From Cellulomonas fimi (GTDB lineage: Bacteria; Actinomycetota; Actinomycetes; Actinomycetales; Cellulomonadaceae), in the NCBI RefSeq assembly GCF_028583725.1, contig NZ_CP110680.1:3038001-3102000 (forward strand): DNA of 64,000 nucleotides, read 5' to 3'. How positions within the stretch are numbered: position 1 is the stretch's first letter; every line of letters begins with the position of its first letter. The notes under the pieces were generated by a model, which saw only the letters and a list, made by a program, of their open reading frames with translations, did not search any database and was not told the origin of the DNA. Below, piece by piece: positions 12,151 through 21,281 of the stretch. The position numbers were made by a program, and so were the translations under genes.

Positions 12151-12809
12151 CCCTGACCCGCGAGCAGATGGCGACCCGGGCCGCGCGCGAGCTCCCCGAC
12201 GGCGCCTACGTCAACCTCGGCATCGGCCTGCCCACGCTCGTCCCGAACCACCTGCCACCCGGCGTCGAGGTCGTGCTGCAGTCCGAGAACGGCGTGCTCG
12301 GCGTCGGCCCGTACCCGACCGAGGACGGGGTCGACCCCGATCTCATCAACGCCGGCAAGGAGACCATCACGCTGTCGCGCGGGGCGTCGTTCTTCGACTC
12401 CGCGACGTCGTTCGGGATGATCCGCGGCGGCAAGGTCGACGTCGCGGTCCTCGGCGCGATGCAGGTGTCGGCCGCCGGCGACATCGCCAACTGGATGATC
12501 CCCGGGAAGATGGTCAAGGGCATGGGCGGCGCGATGGACCTCGTGCACGGCGCCCGCCGGATCGTCGTCCTCATGGAGCACGTCGCACGCGACGGCTCCG
12601 CGAAGATCCTGCCGTCGTGCACCCTGCCGCTCACGGGCGTGGGGGTCGTCGACCGGATCATCACCGACCTCGCCGTCCTCGACGTGACCCCGGACGGCCT
12701 GGTGCTGCGCGAGTGCGCGCCCGGCGTCAGCGTGTCCGACGTCGTGGCAGCGACCTCCGCGGTCCCCTTGCTGACGAGCGACGACGTGCGGGAGATGGTG
12801 CTGGTATGA
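12147..12809 (+). CDS. scoB: 3-oxoacid CoA-transferase subunit B
   Basis: 220 residues. The catalytic Glu47 lies in SENGVLG, the hallmark of SCOT-type beta subunits; [14 protein letters not shown] precedes it and [19 protein letters not shown] follows. GTG 12147 overlaps the scoA stop (GTGA) and its own stop overlaps the thiolase ATG. Together with ScoA it forms acetoacetyl-CoA. Confidence 0.95.
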   Translation: MTLTREQMATRAARELPDGAYVNLGIGLPTLVPNHLPPGVEVVLQSENGVLGVGPYPTEDGVDPDLINAGKETITLSRGASFFDSATSFGMIRGGKVDVAVLGAMQVSAAGDIANWMIPGKMVKGMGGAMDLVHGARRIVVLMEHVARDGSAKILPSCTLPLTGVGVVDRIITDLAVLDVTPDGLVLRECAPGVSVSDVVAATSAVPLLTSDDVREMVLV

Positions 12810-13999
12810 CCGGTCGCGACGCGGTGCTCGTGTCGTTCGCGCGCACCCCGATGACACGCCTGGGCGGGGCGCAGTCCACCCTGACGGCCGCGACGCTCGG
12901 CGCCGCCGCGATCCGCGGTGCCGTCGAGCGGGCCGGGATCCGCCCCACCGCCGTCGACGCGGTGATCATGGGCCAGGTCGTGCTGGCCGGAGCCGGGCAG
13001 AACCCCGCCCGGCAGGCCGCGCACCTCGCCGGCCTGCCGTGGACCGTGCCCGCGACGACGGTCGACAAGGTCTGCCTGTCGGGCCTCACCGCGATCATCG
13101 ACGCCGCCCGGCTCGTCGCGTGCGACGAGGCCGACGTCGTCGTCGCCGGCGGCCAGGAGTCCATGAGCCTCGCGCCGCACCTGCTCCCCGGCTCGCGTCG
13201 CGGCTGGACCTACGGTGACGTCACCGCCGTCGACTCCCTCGCCTGGGACGGGCTCACCGACGCGTTCGACCACGAGTCGATGGGCGCGTCCACCGAGCGG
13301 GGCAACACCGCCCTCGGGATCACGCGCGCCGCGCAGGACGAGGTGGCCCTCGCGAGCCACCTGCGCGCCGCCGCTGCGGTCGCTTCGGGGGTGTTCGCCG
13401 AGGAGATCGTCCCCGTCCAGGTCCCGCAGCGCCGCGGCGACCCCGTCATCGTCGACGCCGACGAGGGCATCCGGCCGACCACCACGCTGGAGTCGCTCGG
13501 CGCGCTCCGCCCCGCCTTCGCGCCCGACGGCACCATCACCGCCGGCAACGCGTCGCCGCTGACCGACGGCGCGGCGGCCGTCGTCGTCGCCGCCGGGGAC
13601 GTCGCCCGGTCCCGCGGCTGGCCGGTCCTGTGCACGGTCGGTGCGTGGGGCCAGGTCGCCGGACCCGACACGTCCCTGCACTCCCAGCCCGCGCGCGCGA
13701 TCGAGTCGGCCGTCAAGCGCGCCGGCTGGGACGTCGGCCACCTCGACTTCGTCGAGATCAACGAGGCGTTCGGATCCGTCGTCGCGCAGTCCCTCCGGGA
13801 CCTGGACTACCCGCTCGAACGCACCAACCTGCACGGCGGCGCCATCGCCCTCGGCCACCCCATCGGCGCGTCCGGCGCCCGGCTCGCGGGCCACGCGGCC
13901 CTCGAGCTCGCCCGCCGCGGCGGCGGCCGTGCCGCCGTCGCGCTGTGCGGGGGCGGCGGACAGGGCGAGGCGCTCCTGCTGTCCCGCGACCGCGACTGA
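12806..13999 (+). CDS. Acetyl-CoA C-acetyltransferase (thiolase)
   Basis: 397 residues, full-length thiolase. Nucleophile Cys90 lies in KVCLSGL, the NEAFGS and [16 protein letters not shown] motifs supply the His, and the second Cys sits in CGGGGQGEA near the C-terminus. It splits acetoacetyl-CoA into two acetyl-CoA and finishes the leucine route encoded on both sides of the TetR gene. The start overlaps scoB (ATGA). The M. tuberculosis equivalent cluster has no thiolase at this point, so this is a local elaboration. A hairpin 20 nt downstream closes the operon. Confidence 0.94.
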   Translation: MTGRDAVLVSFARTPMTRLGGAQSTLTAATLGAAAIRGAVERAGIRPTAVDAVIMGQVVLAGAGQNPARQAAHLAGLPWTVPATTVDKVCLSGLTAIIDAARLVACDEADVVVAGGQESMSLAPHLLPGSRRGWTYGDVTAVDSLAWDGLTDAFDHESMGASTERGNTALGITRAAQDEVALASHLRAAAAVASGVFAEEIVPVQVPQRRGDPVIVDADEGIRPTTTLESLGALRPAFAPDGTITAGNASPLTDGAAAVVVAAGDVARSRGWPVLCTVGAWGQVAGPDTSLHSQPARAIESAVKRAGWDVGHLDFVEINEAFGSVVAQSLRDLDYPLERTNLHGGAIALGHPIGASGARLAGHAALELARRGGGRAAVALCGGGGQGEALLLSRDRD

Positions 14000-14019
14000 C
14001 GCGACCCCATCCGGTCCCC

Positions 14020-14055
14020 GGCTGGACGGTCGCCTCCCCCAGCGGCCGTCCAGCC
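14020..14055 (+). terminator. Hairpin terminator of the bkd-sco-thiolase operon
   Basis: GGCTGGACGG and CCGTCCAGCC form a perfect 10-bp stem with a 16-nt loop, 20 nt after the thiolase stop. There is no U-tract, which is common for actinobacterial terminators. Confidence 0.72.
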
Positions 14056-14134
14056 CGGCCGTCGGGCCCGGTTGCGACGCGTCCCGGACGGCAGTCCAAT
14101 GCCAGGACGGGTATCCGTTCGAGGAGGAACTGCC

Positions 14135-14524
14135 ATGGACACCACCGGCTGGATCATCGTCGCCGTCGTCGTCGTGCTCCTCGTCGTCGTCCTGGCCGTC
14201 GTGCTGGGCCGCCGCCGTGGTGCGCACCGGGTCGAGGCCGACCGCGCCCGCGCCCAGCAGATCCGCGAGGAGGCCGCCGCGCACGAGGTCGAGGTGCAGC
14301 GCCGGCAGGCCGAGGCGGCCCGCCTCGACGCCCAGGCCCGGCTCGCGCAGGCCGAGGCTGACGCGCGTGCCGCCGACGCCGCCGCGATGCAGAACGAGGC
14401 GCGCGCCCGCGCGAGCGAGGCGACGGAGGCCCGCACCGAGCTCGACGAGCGTCTGGGCACCGCGGACCGCATCGACCCGGACGTCCGGACGGACCCGAGC
14501 ACCCGCCGCACCGACCCGGCCTGA
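14135..14524 (+). CDS. Small membrane-anchored coiled-coil protein
   Basis: 129 residues. One strongly hydrophobic segment (about residues 6-28, mostly Val/Leu) is followed by RRRG, then a long charged helix rich in Ala, Glu, Arg and Gln (about 32-105) with clear coiled-coil heptads, and a polar tail. AGGAGG lies 7 nt before ATG 14135. The layout predicts a single-pass protein with a cytoplasmic coiled coil. I recognise no functional family; similar short proteins occur across actinobacteria. Confidence 0.75.
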   Translation: MDTTGWIIVAVVVVLLVVVLAVVLGRRRGAHRVEADRARAQQIREEAAAHEVEVQRRQAEAARLDAQARLAQAEADARAADAAAMQNEARARASEATEARTELDERLGTADRIDPDVRTDPSTRRTDPA

Positions 14525-14615
14525 CGCGCGGGACGCTCAGCGTGCCGCCGGCCCGCCCGGAGCGGGCGTCTGCCGTCGTCGCGCACTGGTCAGCCCACCT
14601 TTCACCCGACCGCCG

Positions 14616-14645
14616 CTGACGGTCAGGCCCGGCCTGCGCTAGACA
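14616..14645 (+). promoter_or_regulatory. Promoter of NERD-helicase gene, probably leaderless
   Basis: CTGACG (14616-14621) and TAGACA (14640-14645) are separated by 18 nt. The ATG at 14652 lies only 6 nt after the -10 box and no ribosome binding site is seen, so the transcript likely begins at the start codon. Confidence 0.55.
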
Positions 14646-14651
14646 GGCGAC

Positions 14652-16307
14652 ATGGCCCGCACGTTCCCGGCCGAACCACCCGTCCGCGACGACGGCGTCG
14701 CCGAGCGGACGGTCTGGGAGTCGCTCGTGCGGCAGCTCCCGGACGACGCCGTCGTGTTCGCGGGCGTCGGGCTCCAGGACGGCGCGACGGAGCGCGAGAT
14801 CGACCTGCTCGTCGCGTGGCCGCACGTCGGGCTCGCCGCGATCGAGGTCAAGGGCGGCCACGTGACGCGCCGCGACGGCCGGTGGTGGCAGGGCTCGGGC
14901 GACCACCGCCACCCCATCGACCCGGTGCACCAGGTCCAGCACGCGCGGCACGTGCTGTCGGGACTCCTGCGCGACCGCGGCGAGCCGGCACAGCACGCCC
15001 GGATCACCCACCTCGTCGCGCTCCCGCACACACCGGTGCCCCGCGACCTGGACGCTCCGGACCTGCCACGGACGATGCTGGTCGACCGCGACGACCTGCC
15101 GCACGTCGCCTCGATCGTCAAGCGCGCCATCGACGAGCACGGCACGGGGCGGGCGGGGCTCGAGCCTGAGGCGCTCGACCGTCTGGTCGACTACCTCACG
15201 GGCGCCTTCCCGTCGCAGGTGGACGCGCTGGGCCGCGCCGCGGAGCAGGAGGACCGTCTGGACCAGCTGACCCGGGACCAGGCGCACCTGCTGGACGCGC
15301 TGCGGAGCTTCACCCGCCTGCAGGTCGTCGGCGGCGCCGGGACCGGCAAGACGTGGCTCGCGCTCGAGCAGGCCCGGCGGCGCGCGAAGGACGGCGACCG
15401 CGTGGCGCTGCTCTGCTACTCGCGCGGCCTGGCCCGGTACCTCACCCGCGTGACGCAGACCTGGCGCCCGGCGGAGCGACCCGCGTTCGTCGGGCTCTTC
15501 CACGACCTGCCGGTGCGGTGGGGGGCGCCGGCGGGCTCGGACGACGACAGCGCGTACTGGGAGTCCGAGCTGCCCGCGCACCTCGGACGCCTTGCCGCCG
15601 GACGGTCGCCCGACGAGCTGTTCGACACGGTCGTCGTGGACGAGGCCCAGGACTTCGGGGTCGCCTGGTGGCCGCCGCTGCTCCAGTGCCTGCGCGACCC
15701 GCTCCGTGGCCGGCTGTACGTCTTCCTGGACGAGGCGCAGCGGGTGTTCGCCCGGGACGGCGTGGCGCCCCTCGACGTCGCCCCCGTGGTGCTCGACGAG
15801 AACCTGCGCTCGACGAAGCAGATCGCCCAGCTGTGCGGCTCGCTGCGCGACGGCGTGACGCGCCCGCGGGGCTCGGACGGTGCTCCCGTCCGGGTCGTCG
15901 ACGTCCCCGCGGACGCCGCGATCGGGGCGGCGGACGACATGGTCGACACGCTCCTGGCGGAGGGCTGGCCCGCGGGGTCGGTCGCGCTCCTGGCCACGGG
16001 CCGTCGGCACCCGCTGCAGATCGAGCTCACCGGCTCGGGGCACGACGCGTACTGGGACGCGTTCTTCGCGGGGGACGACGTGTTCTACGGGCACGTGCTG
16101 GGCTTCAAGGGCCTGGAGCGGAGCGCGGTCGTGCTCGCGGTCAACGGCTTCCGCGACCCGGCCCGGGCGAGGTCCCTGCTGTACACGGGCATGTCGCGGG
16201 CGCGGTCGCTGCTCGTCGTCGTCGGCCCCCGCGCGGAGGTCGAGCGGCTGGGCGGCGAGCCGACGCGGCGCCGGCTGGCGACCGCGGAACCCTGGACGAC
16301 CGGCTGA
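14652..16307 (+). CDS. NERD domain-UvrD-like helicase fusion
   Basis: 551 residues. A nuclease-related NERD domain comes first (about residues 20-150: EREIDLLVAWPHVGLAAIEVKGG, with the D and ExK residues expected of a PD-(D/E)xK-like fold). A superfamily 1 helicase follows: Walker A GGAGTGKTW (Lys233), Walker B VVVDEAQDF (Asp330-Glu331), motif III/IV DENLRSTKQI, then motif VI-like LLYTGMSRARSLL. It is much shorter than UvrD, so accessory subdomains are reduced. It stands alone with its own promoter. A DNA-processing, repair or defence role is plausible from the domain pairing, but no partner gene supports one. Confidence 0.88.
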   Translation: MARTFPAEPPVRDDGVAERTVWESLVRQLPDDAVVFAGVGLQDGATEREIDLLVAWPHVGLAAIEVKGGHVTRRDGRWWQGSGDHRHPIDPVHQVQHARHVLSGLLRDRGEPAQHARITHLVALPHTPVPRDLDAPDLPRTMLVDRDDLPHVASIVKRAIDEHGTGRAGLEPEALDRLVDYLTGAFPSQVDALGRAAEQEDRLDQLTRDQAHLLDALRSFTRLQVVGGAGTGKTWLALEQARRRAKDGDRVALLCYSRGLARYLTRVTQTWRPAERPAFVGLFHDLPVRWGAPAGSDDDSAYWESELPAHLGRLAAGRSPDELFDTVVVDEAQDFGVAWWPPLLQCLRDPLRGRLYVFLDEAQRVFARDGVAPLDVAPVVLDENLRSTKQIAQLCGSLRDGVTRPRGSDGAPVRVVDVPADAAIGAADDMVDTLLAEGWPAGSVALLATGRRHPLQIELTGSGHDAYWDAFFAGDDVFYGHVLGFKGLERSAVVLAVNGFRDPARARSLLYTGMSRARSLLVVVGPRAEVERLGGEPTRRRLATAEPWTTG

Positions 16308-16456
16308 GCCCCTCACGCACGCCCGCGCCGTCACCCGCGGCGCGGCCACCCGGGTGACAGTTCCGGGGAAACGGGTGACGCGCGCGCGAACCACCCGGAA
16401 CCGGACAGATCGGTCGTTAGCGTCGCGGCTGCTCCTCCCCCGGCGAAAGGCCCCCC

Positions 16457-19216
16457 ATGCGTCCGCGACGCCCCCTCCTCCACCGCGCCACGGCCGCGGC
16501 CACCCTGGCCGCGGTCGCGGCCTCCCTCCTGGTCGCCGTCGGGCTCGCACCCGCGCAGGCGGCGCCGCCGTCGGGCGACGCGATCAAGGTGGTGCAGATC
16601 GGCGACTCCTACTCGGCGGGCAACGGCGCAGGCGCCTACTACGGGCCGGCGGACTGCTATCGGTCGCACGACAGCTGGGCGGCGGAGTTCAGCGAGTGGC
16701 TCGCGGACGAGGGCAACCACGTCACCTTCGTGACCCGCGCGTGCTCGGGGGCCGTGTCGCAGAACGTCCTGACCGACCGGAAGATGGACTCGCGTCTGGC
16801 GTACGTGCCGGGCGGGACGATCGGCCGGACGCAGGAGGAGGGGCTCGCCGCGGCGAAGGCCGCGAAGGTGTGCTCGACGAAGTACGTCGACGAGGAGTAC
16901 TTCGAGTACTCGGTCGCGATCTGGGACACGGTCCGCGGCACCTTCGCGGTGGACTGCCAGCGGTACCTGCGCGCGCAGATCGAGGCGGTCGGGCGTGACA
17001 CCGACGTCGTGGTCTTCACGATGGGTGGCAACGACCTCGGGTTCGCGGACATCGTCAAGCAGTGCTTCGCGGTCGGCTTCCGCGACCCGGGCGACTGCCG
17101 CGAGAAGGTCACGGACGCGCGCGCCGGGATCGGCCAGCTCGAGGACGACCTCACGGACCTGCTGGGTCGCCTGCGCGCGCGCATGCGTCCCGACGCGAAG
17201 GTCGTGCTGCTGTCGTACCCGTACCTGTCGAACACGGACTCGTTCGTGCTGCGCAGCCTCAAGGACCGCCTCCCGTTCGTGTCGGGCGACACCTACGACA
17301 TCGGTCACGAGGTGCGGGCGCTGGGCGACGAGGGCGACGCGGCGCAGCGCGCCGCGGTGGCGCGCGCGAACGCGGCCGCGGGCACGTCGTTCGTCTCGTA
17401 CGTCGACACGGTCAAGGAGCACTTCGCGGGGCACGAGCCCGACCCGTCGGCGACGAACCGCAACGACGACCGGTGGATCCACGAGTTCGACTCGTTCACG
17501 ATGGCCGAGTGGTACCACCCGACGACGAAGGGCCACTACGAGGAGTCGACGCTGCTGCGGTCGTCGAGCATCCCCGGACGGGTGCCGTCGGCGTCGGCCG
17601 GGAGCATCGACCTGGTCTTCGCGATCGACACGACGGGGTCGATGGACTGGGTGCTGCAGTCCGTGAAGGACACCGCGACACGCATGGTCGACCACCTCGC
17701 GGCGAGCTCCGGCTCGTACCGGTTCGCGCTCGTCACGTTCCGCGACGACCCGGTCTACACGGGCTGGGACGGCGACTACGCGGCGCGCGTCGACCTGCCG
17801 TTCACCTCGGACGCCGACGCGATCCGCACGGCCCTGGCCGGCATGCAGGCCGACGGCGGCGGCGACTGGCCCGAGACGGCGCTGTCGGGCATGCAGGCCG
17901 CGATCGACCTGCCGTGGCGGCCGGGCGTCAAGAAGGTGCTCATCCCGATCAGCGACGCGCCCGCGCACGACCCGGAGCCGTTCAGCGGCCTCACGTCGGC
18001 CACGGTGATCGCGAACGCGCTGGCGGTCGACCCGGTCGAGGTGTTCCCGATCGACGTGGGTGGGGGCTCGTTCGCGTCGACCGTCGAGGGCGTCGCGGCC
18101 GGGACCGGCGGGTCGGGGACGACGTCGCTCGACGTCGCGGAGACCCTGCTCGACACGATCTCGGGGGCGATGGACAAGCCGTACGCGTGGGTCCAGGGCC
18201 CGTACGTGGCCCGCGTCGGCGACACGCTGCACCTGGACGCGCGCGGCTCGTACGCGACCACCGGTGACCTCGTGTCGTTCGAGTGGGACCTCGACGGCGA
18301 CGGCACGTACGACATGACGACGTCGACCCCGACGCTGGAGCACACGTTCGGCACGCTCGTCGACGCGTACCTCGCGGTGCGCGTCACGGACTCCGCGGGG
18401 CGTGCGAGCATCGCGACGACCCCGCTCGCGATCACCGACGACGGCGACGAGACGCCCGCGGACGTGGACGTGTGCCCGACGGTCGCGGACCCGGGCCAGG
18501 AGGACCACGACGCCGACGGTGTCGGGGACGCGTGCGACCCCACGCCGTACGCGCTCGAGACCGACCCGGACGTCGTGGTGTTCGAGGCGGACGCCCCCGG
18601 CGTGGTCGCGTCCTCGACGGTCTCGGGCGTGGTGTTCGAGGACGCCGACGCGGACGGCGCCCCGGAGGCGGGCGACGCACCGGTGGCCGGCGTCACCGTC
18701 ACGCTGACGGGCACCGACGCGGGGGGTCTGCCCGTGACCGCGAGCGCGGTGAGCGCGGCGGACGGCTCGTGGTCGGTCACGGGACTCCTGCCCGGCACGT
18801 ATTCGCTGCACGCGGCCGGTGCCGTCGCCGCCCGGCCGGGCACGGCCGTCGCGGGGTCGGGCGCCGGCACCGCGGGGGGCACGGTCGTCGGGACGTCGGT
18901 CGAGTCGGTCGTGCTGTCCGGCGTGGGTGCGGGCGTCACCGGCCTGGGCTTCGGGGTGCGACCGGCCGCCGGCCCGGGGACCCCGACGGGTCAGCCCACG
19001 ACGGGTGCGACCACCGCGCCGTCGGGCCCCACCGCGGGCGGCGAGCCGGACTCGCAGGTGCTGTCCGCTGGACCGTCCGGGTCGTCCCCGCTCGCCACGA
19101 CGGGTTCCGACACCGGTGCGGTCCTCCGCTGGGCCATGCTGGCGGTGGTCGTGGGTGCTCTGACCGTGCTCGGGGCGGCCGTCGCGACCCGCCGGACCCG
19201 TCGTCAGGAGGACTGA
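16457..19216 (+). CDS. Cell-wall-anchored SGNH hydrolase-VWA-PKD protein
   Basis: 919 residues. Signal peptide (cleaved near AQAAPP), SGNH hydrolase with Ser51 in GDSYSAGNG, block III GGNDLGF and catalytic His354 in EWYHPTTKGH. A von Willebrand A domain follows (DTTGSM metal site, about 394-560), then a PKD domain (FEWDLDGDGTYD), a thrombospondin-3-like calcium repeat (DADGVGDACDP), and an SdrD/Cna-B-like domain (VSGVVFEDADADGAPEAGD). A Thr/Gly linker leads to LATTG, a hydrophobic helix and an RRTRRQED tail, a sortase signal of the LAxTG form used by class E sortases. RBS-like GAAAGG and a possible -10 TAGCGT (16418-16423) precede it. It is likely a surface esterase and adhesin. Confidence 0.88.
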   Translation: MRPRRPLLHRATAAATLAAVAASLLVAVGLAPAQAAPPSGDAIKVVQIGDSYSAGNGAGAYYGPADCYRSHDSWAAEFSEWLADEGNHVTFVTRACSGAVSQNVLTDRKMDSRLAYVPGGTIGRTQEEGLAAAKAAKVCSTKYVDEEYFEYSVAIWDTVRGTFAVDCQRYLRAQIEAVGRDTDVVVFTMGGNDLGFADIVKQCFAVGFRDPGDCREKVTDARAGIGQLEDDLTDLLGRLRARMRPDAKVVLLSYPYLSNTDSFVLRSLKDRLPFVSGDTYDIGHEVRALGDEGDAAQRAAVARANAAAGTSFVSYVDTVKEHFAGHEPDPSATNRNDDRWIHEFDSFTMAEWYHPTTKGHYEESTLLRSSSIPGRVPSASAGSIDLVFAIDTTGSMDWVLQSVKDTATRMVDHLAASSGSYRFALVTFRDDPVYTGWDGDYAARVDLPFTSDADAIRTALAGMQADGGGDWPETALSGMQAAIDLPWRPGVKKVLIPISDAPAHDPEPFSGLTSATVIANALAVDPVEVFPIDVGGGSFASTVEGVAAGTGGSGTTSLDVAETLLDTISGAMDKPYAWVQGPYVARVGDTLHLDARGSYATTGDLVSFEWDLDGDGTYDMTTSTPTLEHTFGTLVDAYLAVRVTDSAGRASIATTPLAITDDGDETPADVDVCPTVADPGQEDHDADGVGDACDPTPYALETDPDVVVFEADAPGVVASSTVSGVVFEDADADGAPEAGDAPVAGVTVTLTGTDAGGLPVTASAVSAADGSWSVTGLLPGTYSLHAAGAVAARPGTAVAGSGAGTAGGTVVGTSVESVVLSGVGAGVTGLGFGVRPAAGPGTPTGQPTTGATTAPSGPTAGGEPDSQVLSAGPSGSSPLATTGSDTGAVLRWAMLAVVVGALTVLGAAVATRRTRRQED

Positions 19217-19627
19217 GTGCACGCCACGTGGCGCCGCGTCACCGCGACGGTCGTCGCCGTCCTCGCGCTCGCGGCGCTCGTGGCGTGCTCGTCCGGCGAC
19301 GGGACGTTGTCCCGGCTCCAGGCGGAACCGGTGTGGACGCTCGAGGTGCCGGGCACGACCGTCGAGGACGTCGTGACGCGCGACGGCGGGTCGTCGCTGG
19401 GCCAGCGCGTCGTGGCGAAGGCCGCGAAGACGGTGGTCCCGGCGGACGGCACGACCACGGCCGAGGTGGTCGCCGCGCTGACGGCGGCCGCGCAGGACTC
19501 CGGCTGGGAGGACCCGAGCGCGACGGACGGGTCGGTGACGTGGACGAAGGTCGTCGATGGCGTGACGTGGACGCTGTACGTCGCCGAGGAGGACGACGGG
19601 GTCCGCGTCTCGCTCGACGCGAGCTGA
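19217..19627 (+). CDS. Putative lipoprotein
   Basis: 136 residues with a lipoprotein signal peptide ending LAALVAC, so Cys24 would be acylated. The mature part is small, with no recognisable enzyme motif. GTG 19217 immediately follows the stop of the sortase-anchored protein (TGAGTG), which implies co-transcription and coupled translation. It may be an accessory to that surface protein, but its function is unknown. Confidence 0.75.
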   Translation: MHATWRRVTATVVAVLALAALVACSSGDGTLSRLQAEPVWTLEVPGTTVEDVVTRDGGSSLGQRVVAKAAKTVVPADGTTTAEVVAALTAAAQDSGWEDPSATDGSVTWTKVVDGVTWTLYVAEEDDGVRVSLDAS

Positions 19628-19648
19628 CGGCCCGCCGCTCCCGCTAGA

Positions 19649-19674
19649 TGTACTGACCACGACCGTTGTTGACG
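19649..19674 (+). repeat. IS481 left terminal inverted repeat
   Basis: Begins TGTACTGACC and ends GTTGTTGACG, pairing with 20687-20712 at 22 of 26 positions. Confidence 0.9.
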
Positions 19675-20622
19675 TAGCGAGAGACCTCCGGGTCGAGGGG
19701 GAACTGCTCAAGGAACCCGCTTCGACCAACGGAGGTCTCTCGTGTCTCACGCTCATGCCCGGCTGACCCCGGCCGGCAGGTTCGTGATGGTGCAGCGCAT
19801 CGCGGCCGGGCGCCCGGTCGCTCATGTCGCCCGGAGATGGGCGTCTCACGCACCACAGCGTGGCGGTGGTGGCGCCGGTTCCAGGACGAAGGCCGGGCGG
19901 GATTGGTCGACCGCTCGAGCGTGGCCCGCACCCACCCGCGGCGCACCTCGCCCTGCGTCGAGACGCGGGTGCGGATCGCGCGGATGCTCGCACGGCGCGG
20001 TCCGGTCTGGATCGGGCACAACCTGGGCTTGCCGGCCTCGACCGTGGGGCGGGTCCTGGCCCGCCACCGCACCGCGCTGCTGCGCGAGTGCGACCCGTTG
20101 ACCGGCGCGCTGATCCGCGCGACGCGACGCTCGGCGAACCGTTACGAGCACCCGCACCCGGGCTCGTTGGGCATATCGACGTCAAGAAGCTCGGCCGTAT
20201 CCCCGACGGCGGTGGCTAGCGCGTGCACGGGCGAGCCGAGCGCGCCCCAACGACAAGCGCGGGCTGGGCGACGACTTCGTGCACACCGCGATCGACGACC
20301 ACTCCCGGCTGGCCTACGCCGAGATCCACGACGACGAGAAGGGCACCACCTGCGCCGGCTTCCTGGCCCGGGCAGCCGCGTTCTATGCCGCCCATGGCAT
20401 CCGCGTCGGACGCGTGATCAGCGACAACGCGAAGAACTACCGGCTCTCACGGGTGTTTCACGACGCCGCAGACCAGCTCGGCATCACCTTGAAGCTCATC
20501 CGACCGCACTGCCCCTGGACCAACGGGAAAGCCGAACGCCTCAACCGCACCCTCGCCACCGAGTGGGGCCTACTCACGCGTCTTCGACACCAACGCCGAA
20601 CGCGCCGCCCTCCTGCCCGCCT

Positions 20623-20717
20623 GGCTCGAGCACGACAACCTGGACCGACCCCACCTCCGCATCGGCGGCCAACGACCCATCGACCGCGTCAACAACGCTG
20701 CGGGTCAGTACACCTAG
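20623..20717 (+). repeat. 95-bp IS481 right-end direct repeat, copy 1
   Basis: The terminal 95 bp of the element, from the GGCTCGAGCACG region to the CTAG, recurs at 21282-21376 with one substitution (G to C) seen by eye. Confidence 0.92.
20687..20712 (-). repeat. IS481 right terminal inverted repeat
   Basis: Reads TGTACTGACC inward on the minus strand. The transposase stop codon TAG lies just outside, inside the CTAG target at 20714-20717. Confidence 0.9.
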
Positions 20718-20881
20718 CTCCGGCGATCAAGTGACGACTATGGCGCGAAGACGTGCTCTCGGTGCCAGTCGATGAATCGGCGCGCACGGGGTCCGCGAGT
20801 GCCGTTCGCAAAGTCGACGCATCCGAGCAGCTTTCCGAGGTCATCGACGTCTGGCAGTAGCCCGCAAGCCCACGAGTGCGA
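20718..20881. other. Intergenic remnant between IS end and hairpin
   Basis: No intact gene. On the minus strand a 45-codon open stretch ends at a TAG (20738-20740) and reads like the tail of a protein (LGKLLGCVDFANG, RFIDWHREHVFAP), but it has no start or upstream body. It may be the remnant of a gene cut by the insertion events. Base composition is lower in GC than the flanks. Confidence 0.4.
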
Positions 20882-20925
20882 CGACAGCGGTGCCGCCACT
20901 TCGACTTGTGGCGGCACCGCTGTCG
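20882..20925 (-). terminator. Perfect 18-bp hairpin after small membrane gene
   Basis: CGACAGCGGTGCCGCCAC pairs perfectly with 20908-20925 around the loop TTCGACTT. It begins 17 nt past the stop of the minus-strand gene at 20943 and is the position of its terminator. No U-tract is present. Confidence 0.75.
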
Positions 20926-20942
20926 ACGTGCGTTCGCGGCGC

Positions 20943-21191
20943 TTATGCGCGAACCGCGAGATGCCGTCGGCGGTATGCCACGCCAGCGGCTGCGGCGTAG
21001 CCAAGGACGCCTCCCACCGCGAAACTGCCGGAGAGGCTGCCGGGGACGTCAGGGTGCAGCAGACCGACCACAACGAGCGCGGCCCATGCGAGCATCAGCG
21101 CGATGCTTGCGAGCTGTCGCCCGGTCCATGCGGCGGTAAAGCCGATACCGGCACCCAGGACTAGCCCGACGGCGACAAGGAGCAGGTCCAT
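20943..21191 (-). CDS. Small three-helix membrane protein
   Basis: 82 residues, nearly all hydrophobic: helices at about 2-20, 26-44 and 51-72, with a basic tail (YRRRHLAVRA). ATG 21191 follows GAGAGGA 9 nt upstream. It lies alone in the 564-bp block between two IS481 right ends and is followed by a strong hairpin. No family is recognised; it may be a passenger gene trapped by the insertion sequence. Confidence 0.7.
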   Translation of the reverse strand: MDLLLVAVGLVLGAGIGFTAAWTGRQLASIALMLAWAALVVVGLLHPDVPGSLSGSFAVGGVLGYAAAAGVAYRRRHLAVRA

Positions 21192-21281
21192 CGTCTGATT
21201 CCTCTCAGCCTCAGCGGCAGTTGCCAACCCCGGAGCTCAGGTACAGCGGCGCGAGCCGGCCCCAGGTGGTCACGATAGTGC

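Larger units (their letters stand above)
19649..20712 (+). mobile_element. IS481-family insertion sequence, decayed
   Basis: A 1064-bp element bounded by 26-bp terminal inverted repeats (19649-19674 and 20687-20712) that begin TGTACTGACC and differ at 4 positions. CTAG lies one base outside each end (19644-19647 and 20714-20717), matching the NCTAGN target preference of IS481-type elements. The transposase inside is broken, so the element cannot move by itself. Confidence 0.92.
19742..20717 (+). pseudogene. IS481-family transposase, multiply frameshifted
   Basis: The protein can be followed only by switching frames. MSHAHARLTPAGR opens the gene; after about 19835 the frame moves to the HTH (MGVSRTTAWRWWRRFQ). 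Near 20160 it shifts to GHIDVKKLGRIPDGGG, where the conserved Trp codon is TAG (20217-20219). Near 20255 it shifts again to VHTAIDDHSRLAYAEI and ISDNAKNY, and near 20562 a one-base gain breaks the C-terminus. The DDE residues survive (D in IDVKK, D in ISDN, E in GKAERLNRTL). Four frameshifts plus one nonsense codon in one kilobase, while neighbouring genes are intact, point to true decay rather than sequencing error. Confidence 0.92.

Noticed and set aside
19742..20717. Programmed frameshifting of the transposase
   Set aside because: Shifts occur at least four times without slippery A/T runs and a nonsense codon replaces a conserved Trp; decay explains it better.
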